From: Alphaproteobacteria bacterium
GTDB lineage: Bacteria; Pseudomonadota; Alphaproteobacteria; UBA9219
Assembly (NCBI GenBank): GCA_028690155.1
Contig: JAQVBU010000001.1
Location: 124,001-188,000, forward strand
Direction: 5' to 3'
Length of the DNA stretch: 64,000 nucleotides
The stretch's first letter is position 1. Each line of letters begins with the position of its first letter. The position numbers and the translations under genes were made by a program. Shown piece after piece: positions 1 to 8,670 of the stretch. Below the pieces are notes generated by a model. The model worked only from the letters and a program-made list of their open reading frames with translations. It made no database searches and was not told the origin of the DNA.

Positions 1-699
1 GCGGCGATACTGGCGTTGCGAGACGAAGACAAGGCCCTGGGCGAGAGGATCGGAAAGACCGTGGATCTTTTGCGTCTTGGCGTCGATCGGTCCGTGTTTC
101 GGCCCGATAACGAGGCTCGCCGCAAAATCGCACAGGACTACGGCCTTCCGTCCGACGTTTTTTGGGCCCTTTTTGTCGGCCGTGTGGACGTGGGCAAAAA
201 CATGCCCCTGCTTTTGGAGGCGTGCGTTCGCGCCGTCGATCAGGGAGCAAACCTTCATTTGTTGGTCGCAGGGCTTGGCCCGTGCTGCGCCGAGGTGGCC
301 TCTCGTCTGGGGCCTCGCGCCACGCTGGCCGGGCATGTTTTGCCCGAGACGTTGGCGACCTTTTATGCGGCCTCCGATGTTTTGTGCATGGCCTCGGACA
401 TAGAGATCGGCGGGTTGATCGGCGCGGAAGCGTTGTCTTGCGGCTGCCCGCTTCTTGTATCACAATCAAGCGGCGTCGCGGCTCTTTACGGAGAAAGTTT
501 GGCCATAGGGGCGGTGCCGAGCGACGCGGGCTCGTGGGCCGACGCTTTGGTGTTGTGGAGCAAGGATCGGGAAGCGAACGCGCGGCGGCACGAAGAGGCC
601 TTTCGTTTAGGGCAGCGCCATGTGGCGGATTGGCGCGCGGTGTTCAAAGAGACTTTTCTGCCGGTATGGCGGCGCGTGGCGAAGAAGGAGAATCGGTGA
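1..699 (+). CDS. GT4-family glycosyltransferase, C-terminal part (5' truncated by window edge)
   Basis: The reading frame is open from base 1, so the true start lies left of the window. The visible part is the nucleotide-sugar-binding half of a GT-B fold. It opens with a short beta strand and the FVGRVDVGKN segment typical of GT4 enzymes. It later has an E-x7-E arrangement (EIGGLIGAE) followed by the usual 'EALxCGxP' turn, where the donor sugar nucleotide binds. Family knowledge says it transfers a sugar from an activated donor to a lipid or glycan. Acceptor and sugar cannot be read from the sequence. Its stop overlaps the start of the PIG-L deacetylase by one base (TGATG), so the two are probably co-translated and act on the same glycan or glycolipid. 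Confidence 0.85.
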   Translation, partial: AAILALRDEDKALGERIGKTVDLLRLGVDRSVFRPDNEARRKIAQDYGLPSDVFWALFVGRVDVGKNMPLLLEACVRAVDQGANLHLLVAGLGPCCAEVASRLGPRATLAGHVLPETLATFYAASDVLCMASDIEIGGLIGAEALSCGCPLLVSQSSGVAALYGESLAIGAVPSDAGSWADALVLWSKDREANARRHEEAFRLGQRHVADWRAVFKETFLPVWRRVAKKENR

Positions 700-1490
700 T
701 GTTTGGCAAGAGGATTCTTATTTTGGTGGCGCACCCGGACGACGAAGTCGTGGGGTGTTCTGCGTCGATTATGCGGGCCCGCGCGAACGGGGCTACGGTT
801 TCGGCGCTTTATTTGACCAACGGATGCCTCGCTCGCGAGGTGATGTGGCCATGGCGGCGCGCGCACTACACGGAAGGCGTTACGCGCCGTCGCCATGAGG
901 CGGAACAAGCGGCAACCAAGCTCGGGCTTCAACCCGTGGGTTGGGGCACACGCCCGGCGCGCCAGTTGTGGCGCGAATTGCCTCGCGTTTTTGAGGAGGT
1001 TAGGACGGCGCTGGACCAGCTCCACCCCGATCAGGTCTGGGTGCCCGCCTATGAAGGCGGCAACCCCGATCACGACGCGCTCAACGCAATCGGCGCCAAG
1101 CTTCGCCGAAGGGTGAGCGTGTTGGAGTTTTCGGAATACAATTATTTCGGTTCCAACGTTCGGTCGCAGCAATTTATTTCATCCGACGAAACGGTGCGCG
1201 TTATTTCTCTCTCGCCCGCCGAACGGACGGTCAAGCGCGACGCGCTGAAACTGTACGCATCCGAGAAAAGCAATCTGTCTTCAATCGACCTTCATCAGGA
1301 AACGTATCGGCCTCTGGCTTTGTACGATTACAGCCAGCCCCCGCATCAGGGAACGCTGTGGTACGCGCGCTTCCAATGGGTTCCGTTCAAGCATCCGCGC
1401 GTTGATTTTACGTCTCCGGCCGAGGTGTCGGAGGCGATCATGGCGTTCTTGTCGTCGCCGGAGGTTCTTCGGACGGATCCCGGCTCATGA
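699..1490 (+). CDS. PIG-L/LmbE family N-deacetylase
   Basis: This 263-residue protein carries the zinc-site signature AHPDDE near its N-terminus and a second metal/catalytic segment NPDHD in the middle, the two hallmarks of PIG-L/LmbE deacetylases. These enzymes remove acetyl groups from N-acetylglucosaminyl-type substrates. The start is taken at ATG 699 because it overlaps the glycosyltransferase stop by one base and gives the family's normal N-terminus (hydrophobic strand, then AHPDDE). A longer upstream extension in the same frame is only a shadow of the preceding gene. The downstream gene overlaps its stop by 4 bases. Pairing with a GT4 enzyme suggests glycan or glycolipid modification; the substrate is unknown. 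Confidence 0.88.
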   Translation: MFGKRILILVAHPDDEVVGCSASIMRARANGATVSALYLTNGCLAREVMWPWRRAHYTEGVTRRRHEAEQAATKLGLQPVGWGTRPARQLWRELPRVFEEVRTALDQLHPDQVWVPAYEGGNPDHDALNAIGAKLRRRVSVLEFSEYNYFGSNVRSQQFISSDETVRVISLSPAERTVKRDALKLYASEKSNLSSIDLHQETYRPLALYDYSQPPHQGTLWYARFQWVPFKHPRVDFTSPAEVSEAIMAFLSSPEVLRTDPGS

Positions 1491-2239
1491 CGTCGCCGTC
1501 TCGGCCTTTCTTTCTTTCGGCCCCTTCCCCCTGTCCCTATAGGCGGGAGCGTCTGGAGCGTAAGTTTCTGACGCACCTTCATGGCGATCCTGCGGCGAAC
1601 CGCGCTTTTAACAGCGACTTTTGCCGATTGGGCTTCCGGCGAAGCCACGACATTCTTTATCGCTCCGCGTGTCCCGACTGCGCCGCATGCACGCCGGTCC
1701 GCGTTGTCGCCGGGGCGTTCCGTCCGACGCGATCTCTCCGCCGTGTTGTCCGTCGAAACAAAGACCTCGTTTCTTCGTGGGATCGCGTCGACATTGATGC
1801 GCTTTTTGACCTGTTTCAGGAATATGAGCGCGTTCGGCATCAAACCAGCCCTATGGCCGAGATGAATCGAGCCGAGTTTTCCGACATGATGCGGCGCGAC
1901 TATGTGGATTCGCGGCATTTTTGTTTGCATGACGCCGTCGGCACCCTTTTAGGGTGCATGCTGGTCGACCCGGTTTCAGACGGCTTCTCGGCGGTCTATA
2001 GCTTTTTTTCGGTGCGCGAGGCGTCGCGCAGTCTCGGCACGGCGCTTGTTCTGGCGTTGATCGAGGAGGCCCGCGCCTGTTCGCAGCCTTTTGTTTATCT
2101 TGGCTATTGGATCGAGGGAACGCCCAAGATGGCTTACAAGGCCCACTTTAAGCCCTTCGAAGCTTTTGGCGCCCACGGTTGGGGGCCGTACGATGAAACG
2201 TTTAGGCCGTCGCGTCTTCTTTTCGACGATAGTCCATAA
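1487..2239 (+). CDS. bpt: Aspartate/glutamate leucyltransferase (bacterial N-end rule)
   Basis: The 250-residue protein matches the bacterial ATE/Bpt family: an N-terminal SPCPY segment, the RLGFRRSHDILYR stretch, and a CPDCAAC cysteine cluster. The C-terminal GNAT-like half contains YLGYWIEGTPKMAYKAHFKP, typical of the tRNA-dependent transferases. Family role: it transfers Leu (or Arg) from charged tRNA to proteins with N-terminal Asp/Glu, marking them for ClpS/ClpAP degradation. The ATG overlaps the PIG-L stop by 4 bases (ATGA). The 3' end overlaps the convergent trmB gene by 38 bases. The length is normal for the family. Confidence 0.92.
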   Translation: MTSPSRPFFLSAPSPCPYRRERLERKFLTHLHGDPAANRAFNSDFCRLGFRRSHDILYRSACPDCAACTPVRVVAGAFRPTRSLRRVVRRNKDLVSSWDRVDIDALFDLFQEYERVRHQTSPMAEMNRAEFSDMMRRDYVDSRHFCLHDAVGTLLGCMLVDPVSDGFSAVYSFFSVREASRSLGTALVLALIEEARACSQPFVYLGYWIEGTPKMAYKAHFKPFEAFGAHGWGPYDETFRPSRLLFDDSP

Positions 2240-2927
2240 AAAAGGACGGGCGCCCGGCCGCGTCGGCCTTCTTTTGGTAACGCGTCGGCACCCAATCGTC
2301 GGGCGGTGTTTGGGCGGCATGCGTGCAAACGAAATCCGGATGTGAGGCCAAGCTTTCGCGCATCCAGGCCACAAGCGACGGATGATCCGAGGCAAGGCGA
2401 AGCAGGCCGTTCGGTTTTAAGACCCGCGATAAACGATCCAAATTTTCCGGCCCGATGAAACGGCGATCCGCATGGCGCTTTTTGGGCCATGGGTCGGCGA
2501 ACAGAACGAAACATCGCTCGATCGACGCGTCTTCAAGGCTATCCAACACGCGTCGGGCGTCGTCGTCGAAGATGCGGATGTTTGTCAGCTTTTTCTCTTC
2601 AATAAGGTTCAGAAGGCTGGCGACGCCGTTAATGAAGGGTTCGCAACCGATAAAACAGACGGCAGGATTTTTTTTGGCTTGGGCGGCCAAATGTTCGCCG
2701 CCGCCGAACCCAACCTCCAACCAAACCGGCGCAGCGGGCGGCGCGTCGAAGAACGTTTGCGGCGGCACGCGCGTCGTTTCGTCCAAGGCAAGACGAAGAG
2801 TCGGAAGCCGCGTCTCCATAAGCATCCGCTTCCCCGTGCGCAAAGGTCGCCCTTTGCGGCGACCGAAGAGCCGTTTGATCGGATGATTTGTGATGCTGTC
2901 GATTTTTTCCACGCTTTTGCTTTTCAT
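2202..2927 (-). CDS. trmB: tRNA (guanine-N7-)-methyltransferase
   Basis: TrmB makes m7G46 in the tRNA variable loop using SAM. The 241-residue protein has the N-terminal FGRRKGRPLR motif, the SAM-binding LEVGFGGGEHL loop, the acidic IFDDDARRVLDSL segment, and the diagnostic FADPWPKKRH motif. The start at ATG 2927 is preferred because it keeps the FGRRKGR segment near the N-terminus. No clear Shine-Dalgarno sequence precedes it. Instead a strong hairpin (2935-2964) sits 7 bases upstream. It lies downstream of hppA on the same strand, but that hairpin makes read-through uncertain. The end overlaps the convergent bpt gene. Confidence 0.93.
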   Translation of the reverse strand: MKSKSVEKIDSITNHPIKRLFGRRKGRPLRTGKRMLMETRLPTLRLALDETTRVPPQTFFDAPPAAPVWLEVGFGGGEHLAAQAKKNPAVCFIGCEPFINGVASLLNLIEEKKLTNIRIFDDDARRVLDSLEDASIERCFVLFADPWPKKRHADRRFIGPENLDRLSRVLKPNGLLRLASDHPSLVAWMRESLASHPDFVCTHAAQTPPDDWVPTRYQKKADAAGRPSFFMDYRRKEDATA

Positions 2928-2934
2928 ACTGTAA

Positions 2935-2964
2935 GCGGGGGTTCTGATGAATCAGAACCCCCGC
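2935..2964 (-). terminator. Perfect 13-bp hairpin between hppA and trmB
   Basis: Perfect stem of 13 bp (GCGGGGGTTCTGA and its complement) with a 4-base TGAA loop. It lies downstream of the hppA stop and only 7 bases upstream of the trmB ATG. There is no uridine tract on either side, so it is not a textbook intrinsic terminator. It may attenuate read-through, stabilise the hppA 3' end, or limit trmB initiation. Confidence 0.6.
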
Positions 2965-3031
2965 CCATAACGCTTAAAAACGCCCCCGCCTTCGACGATC
3001 CGAAAAACAGATCGCCGAGACGGAGTAACGA

Positions 3032-5128
3032 CTAAGAGGCCAAGATGGCCAAGAGCAAAATCGCCACGATGTTGGTAATTTTGATCATCGGGTTCACGGC
3101 GGGACCGGCTGTATCCTTGTACGGATCGCCGATGGTGTCGCCGGTAATAGCCGCCTTATGCGCGTCCGAGCCTTTGCCGCCGTAGTTACCGCTTTCGATA
3201 AACTTTTTGGCGTTGTCCCATGCGCCTCCACCCGAGGTCATCGAAATGGCGACGAACAGACCCGTTACGATCGTGCCGAGCAGCATGGCGCCCAGAGCGG
3301 TGAACGCCTGGGCTTGACCCGCCACCCACGTGATGACGAAGTACAAGACCACCGGAGCCGCGACCGGAAGCAGAGAGGGAACGATCATCTCGCGGATCGC
3401 GGCCTTGGTCAGCATATCGACAGCCACGCCGTATTCGGGCTTGGCCTTGCCTTCCATGATGCCTGCGATTTCACGGAACTGACGACGGACCTCTTGAACA
3501 ACGGCCCCCGCTGCGCGACCCACGGCCGTCATGGCCAAAGCGCCGAACAGGTAGGGAAGCAAGCCGCCCACGAACAAGCCGACGACGACGTACGGGTTCT
3601 GAAGATCGAATCCGGCCGCGACGTTCGGGAAGTAGTGGTGAAGGTCTTGCGTGTACGCGGCAAAGAGCACCAACGCGGCCAGACCGGCCGACGCGATGGC
3701 ATAACCCTTGGTGACGGCCTTCGTCGTGTTGCCGACAGCGTCCAGGGCGTCCGTGGTGACACGGGTTTCCTTGGGCATTTCGGACATTTCGGCGATACCG
3801 CCCGCGTTATCCGTGACAGGACCGTAGGCGTCGAGAGCGACGATCATACCGGCCAAAGCCAACATGGTGGTCGCCGCCAAGGCGATGCCGAACAGCCCCG
3901 CGCACGAGTAGGCAATGATGATCCCGATCGCGATCACAATGACGGGAAGCGCGGTGGATTCCATCGATATGGCCAGGCCTTGAATAACGTTGGTGGCATG
4001 ACCGTTGACGGACGCCGCCGCAACGCTCTTGACCGGACGGTATTCAGTCGAGGTGTAGTACTCGGTGATCATGACCATCAAGGCCGTGACGCCAAGCCCC
4101 GTCAGCGCGCACCAGAACATGCTGGCGCCGGAAATCGCCGTGCCGGCAACCGTGACGACCGAGTTGTCAACGCCGATCAGGACGTTAATCACGGAAACGA
4201 TCAAAGCGGCGGACAGGATGCCGGTGACGATCAAGCCCTTGTAGAGGGCTCCCATGATGTTTTTCTTTTTGCCCAGACGGACGAAGAAGGTGCCGATGAT
4301 CGAGGCCACGATACACGAACCGCCGATCATAAGAGGAAGCATCATCATCGTGTCGCGGGTAGAGCCCATGAAGAACGCGGCGGCCAGAAGCATGGTGGCC
4401 ACGATGGTCACAGCATAGGTCTCGAACAAGTCGGCGGCCATGCCGGCGCAATCGCCGACGTTGTCGCCTACGTTATCGGCGATCACGGCCGGATTGCGGG
4501 GATCGTCTTCGGGGATACCGGCTTCGACCTTACCGACCAAGTCGGCACCGACGTCGGCGCCTTTGGTGAAGATGCCGCCGCCCAGACGGGCGAAGATGGA
4601 AATCAGCGAAGCGCCGAAGCTCAGGGCCACAAGGGCTTCGATGATCGACCGGACGGATTCCGTATCGGCCGCGCCCTTCCACTCCAGCAGCGTGTAGTAG
4701 TAGCCGCTGACGCCCAGAAGACCAAGACCGACGACCAGAAGGCCGGTGACGGCGCCGGCCTTGAAGGCGATGCTCAAGGCTTGATCCATGCCTTTTTCAG
4801 CGGCTGCTGCGGTGCGGACGTTCGAACGAACGGATACATTCATGCCGATATAGCCGGCGGCGCCGGACAAAACGGCGCCGATCAGAAAGCCGAGGGCGAC
4901 GTGGCCGCCCAAGAAGACGCCAAGGACAACGCAAATGACGATGCCGACAAGGGCAATCGTTAAATACTGGCGGTTCAGATAGGCTTTGGCTCCTTCTTGA
5001 ATAGCGGCGGCGATTTCCTGCATCCGCGCGTTACCCGCGGGAGAAGCCAGGACCTGGCGCGCCGTTAACAATCCATAGAGCAGGGCTAAAAAGCCGCATC
5101 CGAAGACGAACAAAAACGCATGACTCAT
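3032..5128 (-). CDS. hppA: K+-independent H+-translocating membrane pyrophosphatase
   Basis: This 698-residue multi-span membrane protein hydrolyses PPi and pumps protons across the inner membrane. Visible family marks include the pyrophosphate/Mg-binding acidic loop ([20 protein letters not shown]), the [19 protein letters not shown] segment, and the C-terminal [19 protein letters not shown] motif. The subclass-determining site reads [16 protein letters not shown]. Lysine in place of the alanine of K+-dependent enzymes is the known signature of the K+-independent H+-pumping class, as in Rhodospirillum. About 16 hydrophobic segments fit the family. The start at ATG 5128 gives a membrane-inserting N-terminus. 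It stands alone, with 269 bases separating it from the divergent marR-type gene. Confidence 0.97.
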   Translation of the reverse strand: MSHAFLFVFGCGFLALLYGLLTARQVLASPAGNARMQEIAAAIQEGAKAYLNRQYLTIALVGIVICVVLGVFLGGHVALGFLIGAVLSGAAGYIGMNVSVRSNVRTAAAAEKGMDQALSIAFKAGAVTGLLVVGLGLLGVSGYYYTLLEWKGAADTESVRSIIEALVALSFGASLISIFARLGGGIFTKGADVGADLVGKVEAGIPEDDPRNPAVIADNVGDNVGDCAGMAADLFETYAVTIVATMLLAAAFFMGSTRDTMMMLPLMIGGSCIVASIIGTFFVRLGKKKNIMGALYKGLIVTGILSAALIVSVINVLIGVDNSVVTVAGTAISGASMFWCALTGLGVTALMVMITEYYTSTEYRPVKSVAAASVNGHATNVIQGLAISMESTALPVIVIAIGIIIAYSCAGLFGIALAATTMLALAGMIVALDAYGPVTDNAGGIAEMSEMPKETRVTTDALDAVGNTTKAVTKGYAIASAGLAALVLFAAYTQDLHHYFPNVAAGFDLQNPYVVVGLFVGGLLPYLFGALAMTAVGRAAGAVVQEVRRQFREIAGIMEGKAKPEYGVAVDMLTKAAIREMIVPSLLPVAAPVVLYFVITWVAGQAQAFTALGAMLLGTIVTGLFVAISMTSGGGAWDNAKKFIESGNYGGKGSDAHKAAITGDTIGDPYKDTAGPAVNPMIKITNIVAILLLAILAS

Positions 5129-5397
5129 CAGTAAGCCTCGTAAGGTTGGTTAACGGTAAAGGGGTTTTTCGGGCCGTGTTGCGACCCAGCAAAACAGGCG
5201 CCCAGCATGCCCGAAGCGACACTGGAACGCAAGGGCTGCTGTGTCTTTTCAAGAGCTTTTTCCAAGAGAGCCGCACGCGCGCGCTCATGCTCTTCTTAAT
5301 TCGTTGCGGGCGAGAAGAGTTGCTTTTTAACCTAAAATCAATACTAATAGAGGCATAGTCACATGTTTTTTTCCATTTTCCCGCAAGGGGGCCCGTT

Positions 5398-5853
5398 GTG
5401 CGCCACGCCTATTATGAAGCCGTTCTTTTGATCGAACGCGTTCACCGCCATTTTTTGGAAGTGATCAAGACGGATCTTGACCATGCCGGCATCCGTGACA
5501 TCAACAACGTTCAGGCGTTGATCCTGTACAATATTGGCGCGGATGAAATGACGGTGGGCGAATTGACGGCGCGCGGCTACTATCTGGGCTCGAACGTCTC
5601 GTATAACGTGAAAAAAATGGTTGAAAACCAGTATCTTGATCAAGAGCGGTCGCCGCATGATCGACGGTCGGTCCGCATTCGTCTATCCGCGAAAGGGCAG
5701 GCGTTGCGCCAACGGATCGAAGAAAGCCTTGAAAAGCAAATTGCGGCTTTAGCGGATACGGAACTGTCGGTCGCGGAACTGACGCAAGCCGGCGACGTTC
5801 TGCGCAAGCTTGAACGGTTCTGGACGGGGATGATCAATTATGCCGGAGGGTAA
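5398..5853 (+). CDS. ldtR: MarR-family regulator, LdtR-like
   Basis: A 151-residue winged-helix regulator. The recognition region (DINNVQALILYNIG, then ARGYYLGSNVSYNVKKMVENQYL and the wing RSPHDRRSVRIRL) closely follows the pattern of LdtR, the alphaproteobacterial MarR protein described in Liberibacter and Rhizobiales as controlling an L,D-transpeptidase and stress tolerance. The start is a GTG at 5398; an ATG 35 bases upstream is out of frame. Its end overlaps the proposed recF start by 14 bases, so the two may be co-transcribed. The family is clear; the LdtR assignment rests on motif recall and no target gene is in the window. Confidence 0.75.
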   Translation: MRHAYYEAVLLIERVHRHFLEVIKTDLDHAGIRDINNVQALILYNIGADEMTVGELTARGYYLGSNVSYNVKKMVENQYLDQERSPHDRRSVRIRLSAKGQALRQRIEESLEKQIAALADTELSVAELTQAGDVLRKLERFWTGMINYAGG

Positions 5854-7027
5854 CGTCGCCTCCGTGTGCGTCCCGATCGGGCAAAAGACCCCCTTGTCCG
5901 CGCCGGAAGCCGTGTCCCTCTCCAGAATGACGCTGACGAATTTTAGGAATTATTCGTCGCTTCGCCTTTTCTTGGACGAGGCGCCGGTTGTGTTGACGGG
6001 GCGGAATGGCAGCGGAAAGACCAACATTCTTGAGGCCATTAGCCTCCTTGTTCCCGGGCGCGGCTTGCGTCGCAGTCCTTTGTCGGACTTGCAAAACAGA
6101 GCGTCTGAAACGCCGTGGGCGGTTTCCATCGATCTTCGGACCGAAACCGGGGCCTTGACCATCGGCACAGGACGGGACAACGCGGTCAATGACTCGGACG
6201 GCGAGCGGCGCGTGGTACAGGTGGACGGCAAGCCCATGCGCAAGCAAAGCTTGTTGGCCGAGCATCTTGCCCTCGCGTGGATTGTGCCGGAAATGGATCG
6301 CTTGCTGGTCGAAGGAAGTTCGACGCGCCGAAAATTTTTGGATCGATTGATTTATAGCTTCGACACAGCGCACGGAGGCCGCGTGCGCGCCTATGAACGC
6401 GCGCTACGGGAACGCCTTTGTCTGCTTCGCGAAGGCCGCGCGGATCGGCGGTGGCTGGATGCGCTTGAAAATGAACTCGCGCAAAAAAGCGTCGCGATTG
6501 CGGCGGCGCGTCGGACGTTTACAGAGCGTCTGCAGCGGGCGATCGATGGCGGCGGTTCTGTTTTTCCTCATGCGGCGCTCGCCGTTTTTGGTCTGCCCGA
6601 GGATTTGCTCGCCGATCGTCCGGCCCTTTTGGTCGAGGATGCGTTGCGCGAGGCTTTTGTCCGGGCCCGGGCCGATGACGCGCAGCGAGGGACGAGTTCG
6701 GTAGGGGCCCATCGCAGTGATTTGAAGGTGCAGCATGCGGCCAAGAACTGCCCGGCCGAGCTTTGTTCGACCGGGGAACAGAAAGCCCTTATGGTCGCCA
6801 TCATGCTGGCTTATGTGCGGCTGGTGTTGCAGCACAGGGGCATGACCCCGTTGTTTTTATTGGACGATTGCGTGGCGCATTTGGACGATGTTCGTCGCGA
6901 TGCGTTGTTCGAAGAGGTGTTGGCGCTCGGCGTTCAGGCATGGTTCACCGGCACGGATGCGGAAGCCTTTGCCGCCATAAGCCCCTACGCGCAGATGTTC
7001 GACGTGACGGGCGGCGTTATCCGCTAA
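5840..7027 (+). CDS. recF: DNA replication and repair protein RecF
   Basis: RecF is an SMC-like ATPase that helps load RecA at gapped DNA through RecOR. The protein shows the LTNFRNYSSLRL N-terminal strand, Walker A GRNGSGKTN, the RRKFLDRLIYSFD segment, and the C-terminal signature/Walker B region (STGEQKAL, then LFLLDDCVAHLD). Up to 395 residues if ATG 5840 is used, which overlaps the regulator's stop. The next Met, at 5929, sits right at the conserved first strand and is a plausible alternative start. dnaA and dnaN, its common neighbours elsewhere, are not adjacent; the preceding gene is an LdtR-like regulator. Confidence 0.93.
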   Translation: MPEGNVASVCVPIGQKTPLSAPEAVSLSRMTLTNFRNYSSLRLFLDEAPVVLTGRNGSGKTNILEAISLLVPGRGLRRSPLSDLQNRASETPWAVSIDLRTETGALTIGTGRDNAVNDSDGERRVVQVDGKPMRKQSLLAEHLALAWIVPEMDRLLVEGSSTRRKFLDRLIYSFDTAHGGRVRAYERALRERLCLLREGRADRRWLDALENELAQKSVAIAAARRTFTERLQRAIDGGGSVFPHAALAVFGLPEDLLADRPALLVEDALREAFVRARADDAQRGTSSVGAHRSDLKVQHAAKNCPAELCSTGEQKALMVAIMLAYVRLVLQHRGMTPLFLLDDCVAHLDDVRRDALFEEVLALGVQAWFTGTDAEAFAAISPYAQMFDVTGGVIR

Positions 7028-7513
7028 TCAGGAGAAAGACAACAGAAGGGAAAGCCCTTCGTTTACGGTCTGGGTGCGAACCGCGTCGCGGTCGCCTGAA
7101 AACTGGCAACGATAATGCATCAAGGCGCCGTCTTTGGTGGCAAGACCAAAAAAAACAAGGCCCACCGGTTTTTCGGTGCTTCCTCCATCCGGCCCGGCAA
7201 TACCGGTTACGGACAAGGCAATATCGGCTTTTGACGCGCTTAATGCGCCACGAGCCATTTCTTCCGCGACATCGGTGCTAACCGCGCCCATACGTTCCAG
7301 CGTTTCCGGTTTGACTCCTAACAGGGCGACTTTGGCATCGTTGGAATAGGTCACAAACCCGCGATCAAAAACCCGCGAGGATCCGGGAATGGAGGTCAGC
7401 GCGCCGGCAATCAATCCGCCGGTGCACGACTCGGCCGTTGCGATCGCTTTTTGTTGCGCAGCATAGGCGGCGATGACTTTAGCGGCTTTGTCGGTAAGGT
7501 CTTGAGAAAACAT
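7028..7513 (-). CDS. pncC: CinA C-terminal-domain nicotinamide-nucleotide amidase
   Basis: A 161-residue stand-alone CinA C-terminal domain (PncC), which deamidates nicotinamide mononucleotide to nicotinate mononucleotide in NAD salvage. It shows the [22 protein letters not shown] motif region, the [15 protein letters not shown] segment, and [22 protein letters not shown]. The start is set at ATG 7513 because it yields the usual length and N-terminus ([13 protein letters not shown]); an upstream TTG at 7546 would add 11 residues without support. It is convergent with recF; their ends abut. The preceding upstream gene on the strand is sua5 with an intergenic gap. Confidence 0.92.
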   Translation of the reverse strand: MFSQDLTDKAAKVIAAYAAQQKAIATAESCTGGLIAGALTSIPGSSRVFDRGFVTYSNDAKVALLGVKPETLERMGAVSTDVAEEMARGALSASKADIALSVTGIAGPDGGSTEKPVGLVFFGLATKDGALMHYRCQFSGDRDAVRTQTVNEGLSLLLSFS

Positions 7514-7581
7514 GATTGCTGCGCGAAAGGACAAAGGAAAAGACAAGAACAGTTTAGCCGAAACGGCCGAAAAGCAAACCG

Positions 7582-8547
7582 TTATCGTGCGGCGGCGGCG
7601 CGGCGCAGGCGATCGTTGATGGCAAGGCCTAACCCTTCGTTGGGGATGGGGGAAACGGCAATACCGATGTGTTCGGGTCGATCCAGCCGGTGCAGCATGG
7701 CAAAGAGGTTGGCGGCGGCTTCGACCACATCGCCCGACGGGCTAAGGTTGAGGACGGGCCCGGAACAAGGGTGCTGGGGGCCAAAGGCAAGGAAAGCCTC
7801 GCCTTTCTCTGGCTGTTCCGCGTTCAAGCGCACAGGAATATGCGGCGCATAGTGGCTTGCCAGCATGCCGGGCGAGGGGGGTGACAAAGGGGCTTCGGCA
7901 TGGAAGACCGGAACAGGGGTGCCTAAGACCGCTTCAATTTTTTCCAAAGGCAAGCCGCCCGGGCGTAAAATAACGGGCGTTGATGTTGCGAGATTGATGA
8001 CGGTCGATTCAAGGCCGACAGGGCAGGCTCCGCCATCAAGGATAAGATCGACTTTATCGCCCAAAGAAGCGGCGACATGCGCTGCGGTCGTGGGGCTCAA
8101 GAAACCTGATGCGTTGGCGCTTGGCGCGGCGATAGGGCGCCCCGTTTTGCGCAACAAAGCAAGAGCGACCGGATGGTTGGGGATGCGTATGGCTACGGTA
8201 TCGAGGCCAGCGCTGACAAGAAGGGACAGCGGGCAGCCTTCTTTTCTTTTGAGAATCAAGGTAATAGGCCCCGGCCATAAGGCGCGGGCCAAGGCGCAAG
8301 CCGTATCGTTCCAAACAACGAAGGGATCAAAATCTTTTTTGTCCGCAGCATGAACGATTAAGGGGTTAAAAGACGGCCGGCCTTTTGCAGCATAAATAGA
8401 GGCCACGGCGCGGTCGTTCGTGGCGTCGGCACCAAGCCCATAAACGGTTTCGGTGGGAAAGGCGACCAACTTGCCTTCGCGCAGCAAAGAGGCGCCCAAA
8501 GTCAAAGAGGCGTCGTCAAAAGGCAGAAGGAGAGGCAAGGTCAACAC
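7582..8547 (-). CDS. sua5: L-threonylcarbamoyladenylate synthase (Sua5/YrdC/YwlC)
   Basis: It makes threonylcarbamoyl-AMP for the universal t6A37 tRNA modification. The YrdC core is clear: [21 protein letters not shown], then [22 protein letters not shown], the nucleotide-binding [16 protein letters not shown], and ESTVIN. The C-terminal Sua5 domain (HYAPHIPV onward) makes this the long Sua5 form of about 320 residues rather than short TsaC. The frame stays open far upstream, but that part overlaps the divergent AsmA-like gene. I place the start near the GTG at 8547 (TTG at 8544 also possible) because the family N-terminus begins just there. Start confidence is low; identity is high. Confidence 0.9.
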   Translation of the reverse strand: MLTLPLLLPFDDASLTLGASLLREGKLVAFPTETVYGLGADATNDRAVASIYAAKGRPSFNPLIVHAADKKDFDPFVVWNDTACALARALWPGPITLILKRKEGCPLSLLVSAGLDTVAIRIPNHPVALALLRKTGRPIAAPSANASGFLSPTTAAHVAASLGDKVDLILDGGACPVGLESTVINLATSTPVILRPGGLPLEKIEAVLGTPVPVFHAEAPLSPPSPGMLASHYAPHIPVRLNAEQPEKGEAFLAFGPQHPCSGPVLNLSPSGDVVEAAANLFAMLHRLDRPEHIGIAVSPIPNEGLGLAINDRLRRAAAAR

Positions 8548-8670
8548 CCCAGAGTGAAAGGGAAAAACGGCCTCCGAGCAAACAATGGCGTCCCGCAAAA
8601 CCCTATGATAGATATAGCACACGTTTAGGCCGTGAAAGGGCCGTTTGTCCAGAGTTGTCTGAAATAATCC

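Noticed and set aside
162..698. Upstream extension of the PIG-L deacetylase frame
   Set aside because: It overlaps the glycosyltransferase in another frame; the deacetylase family begins at the AHPDDE strand just after ATG 699.
3158..4963. 601-codon plus-strand open frame
   Set aside because: It is the antisense shadow of hppA; its His/Asp/Gly-rich product is the usual result of reading such a GC-rich gene backwards.
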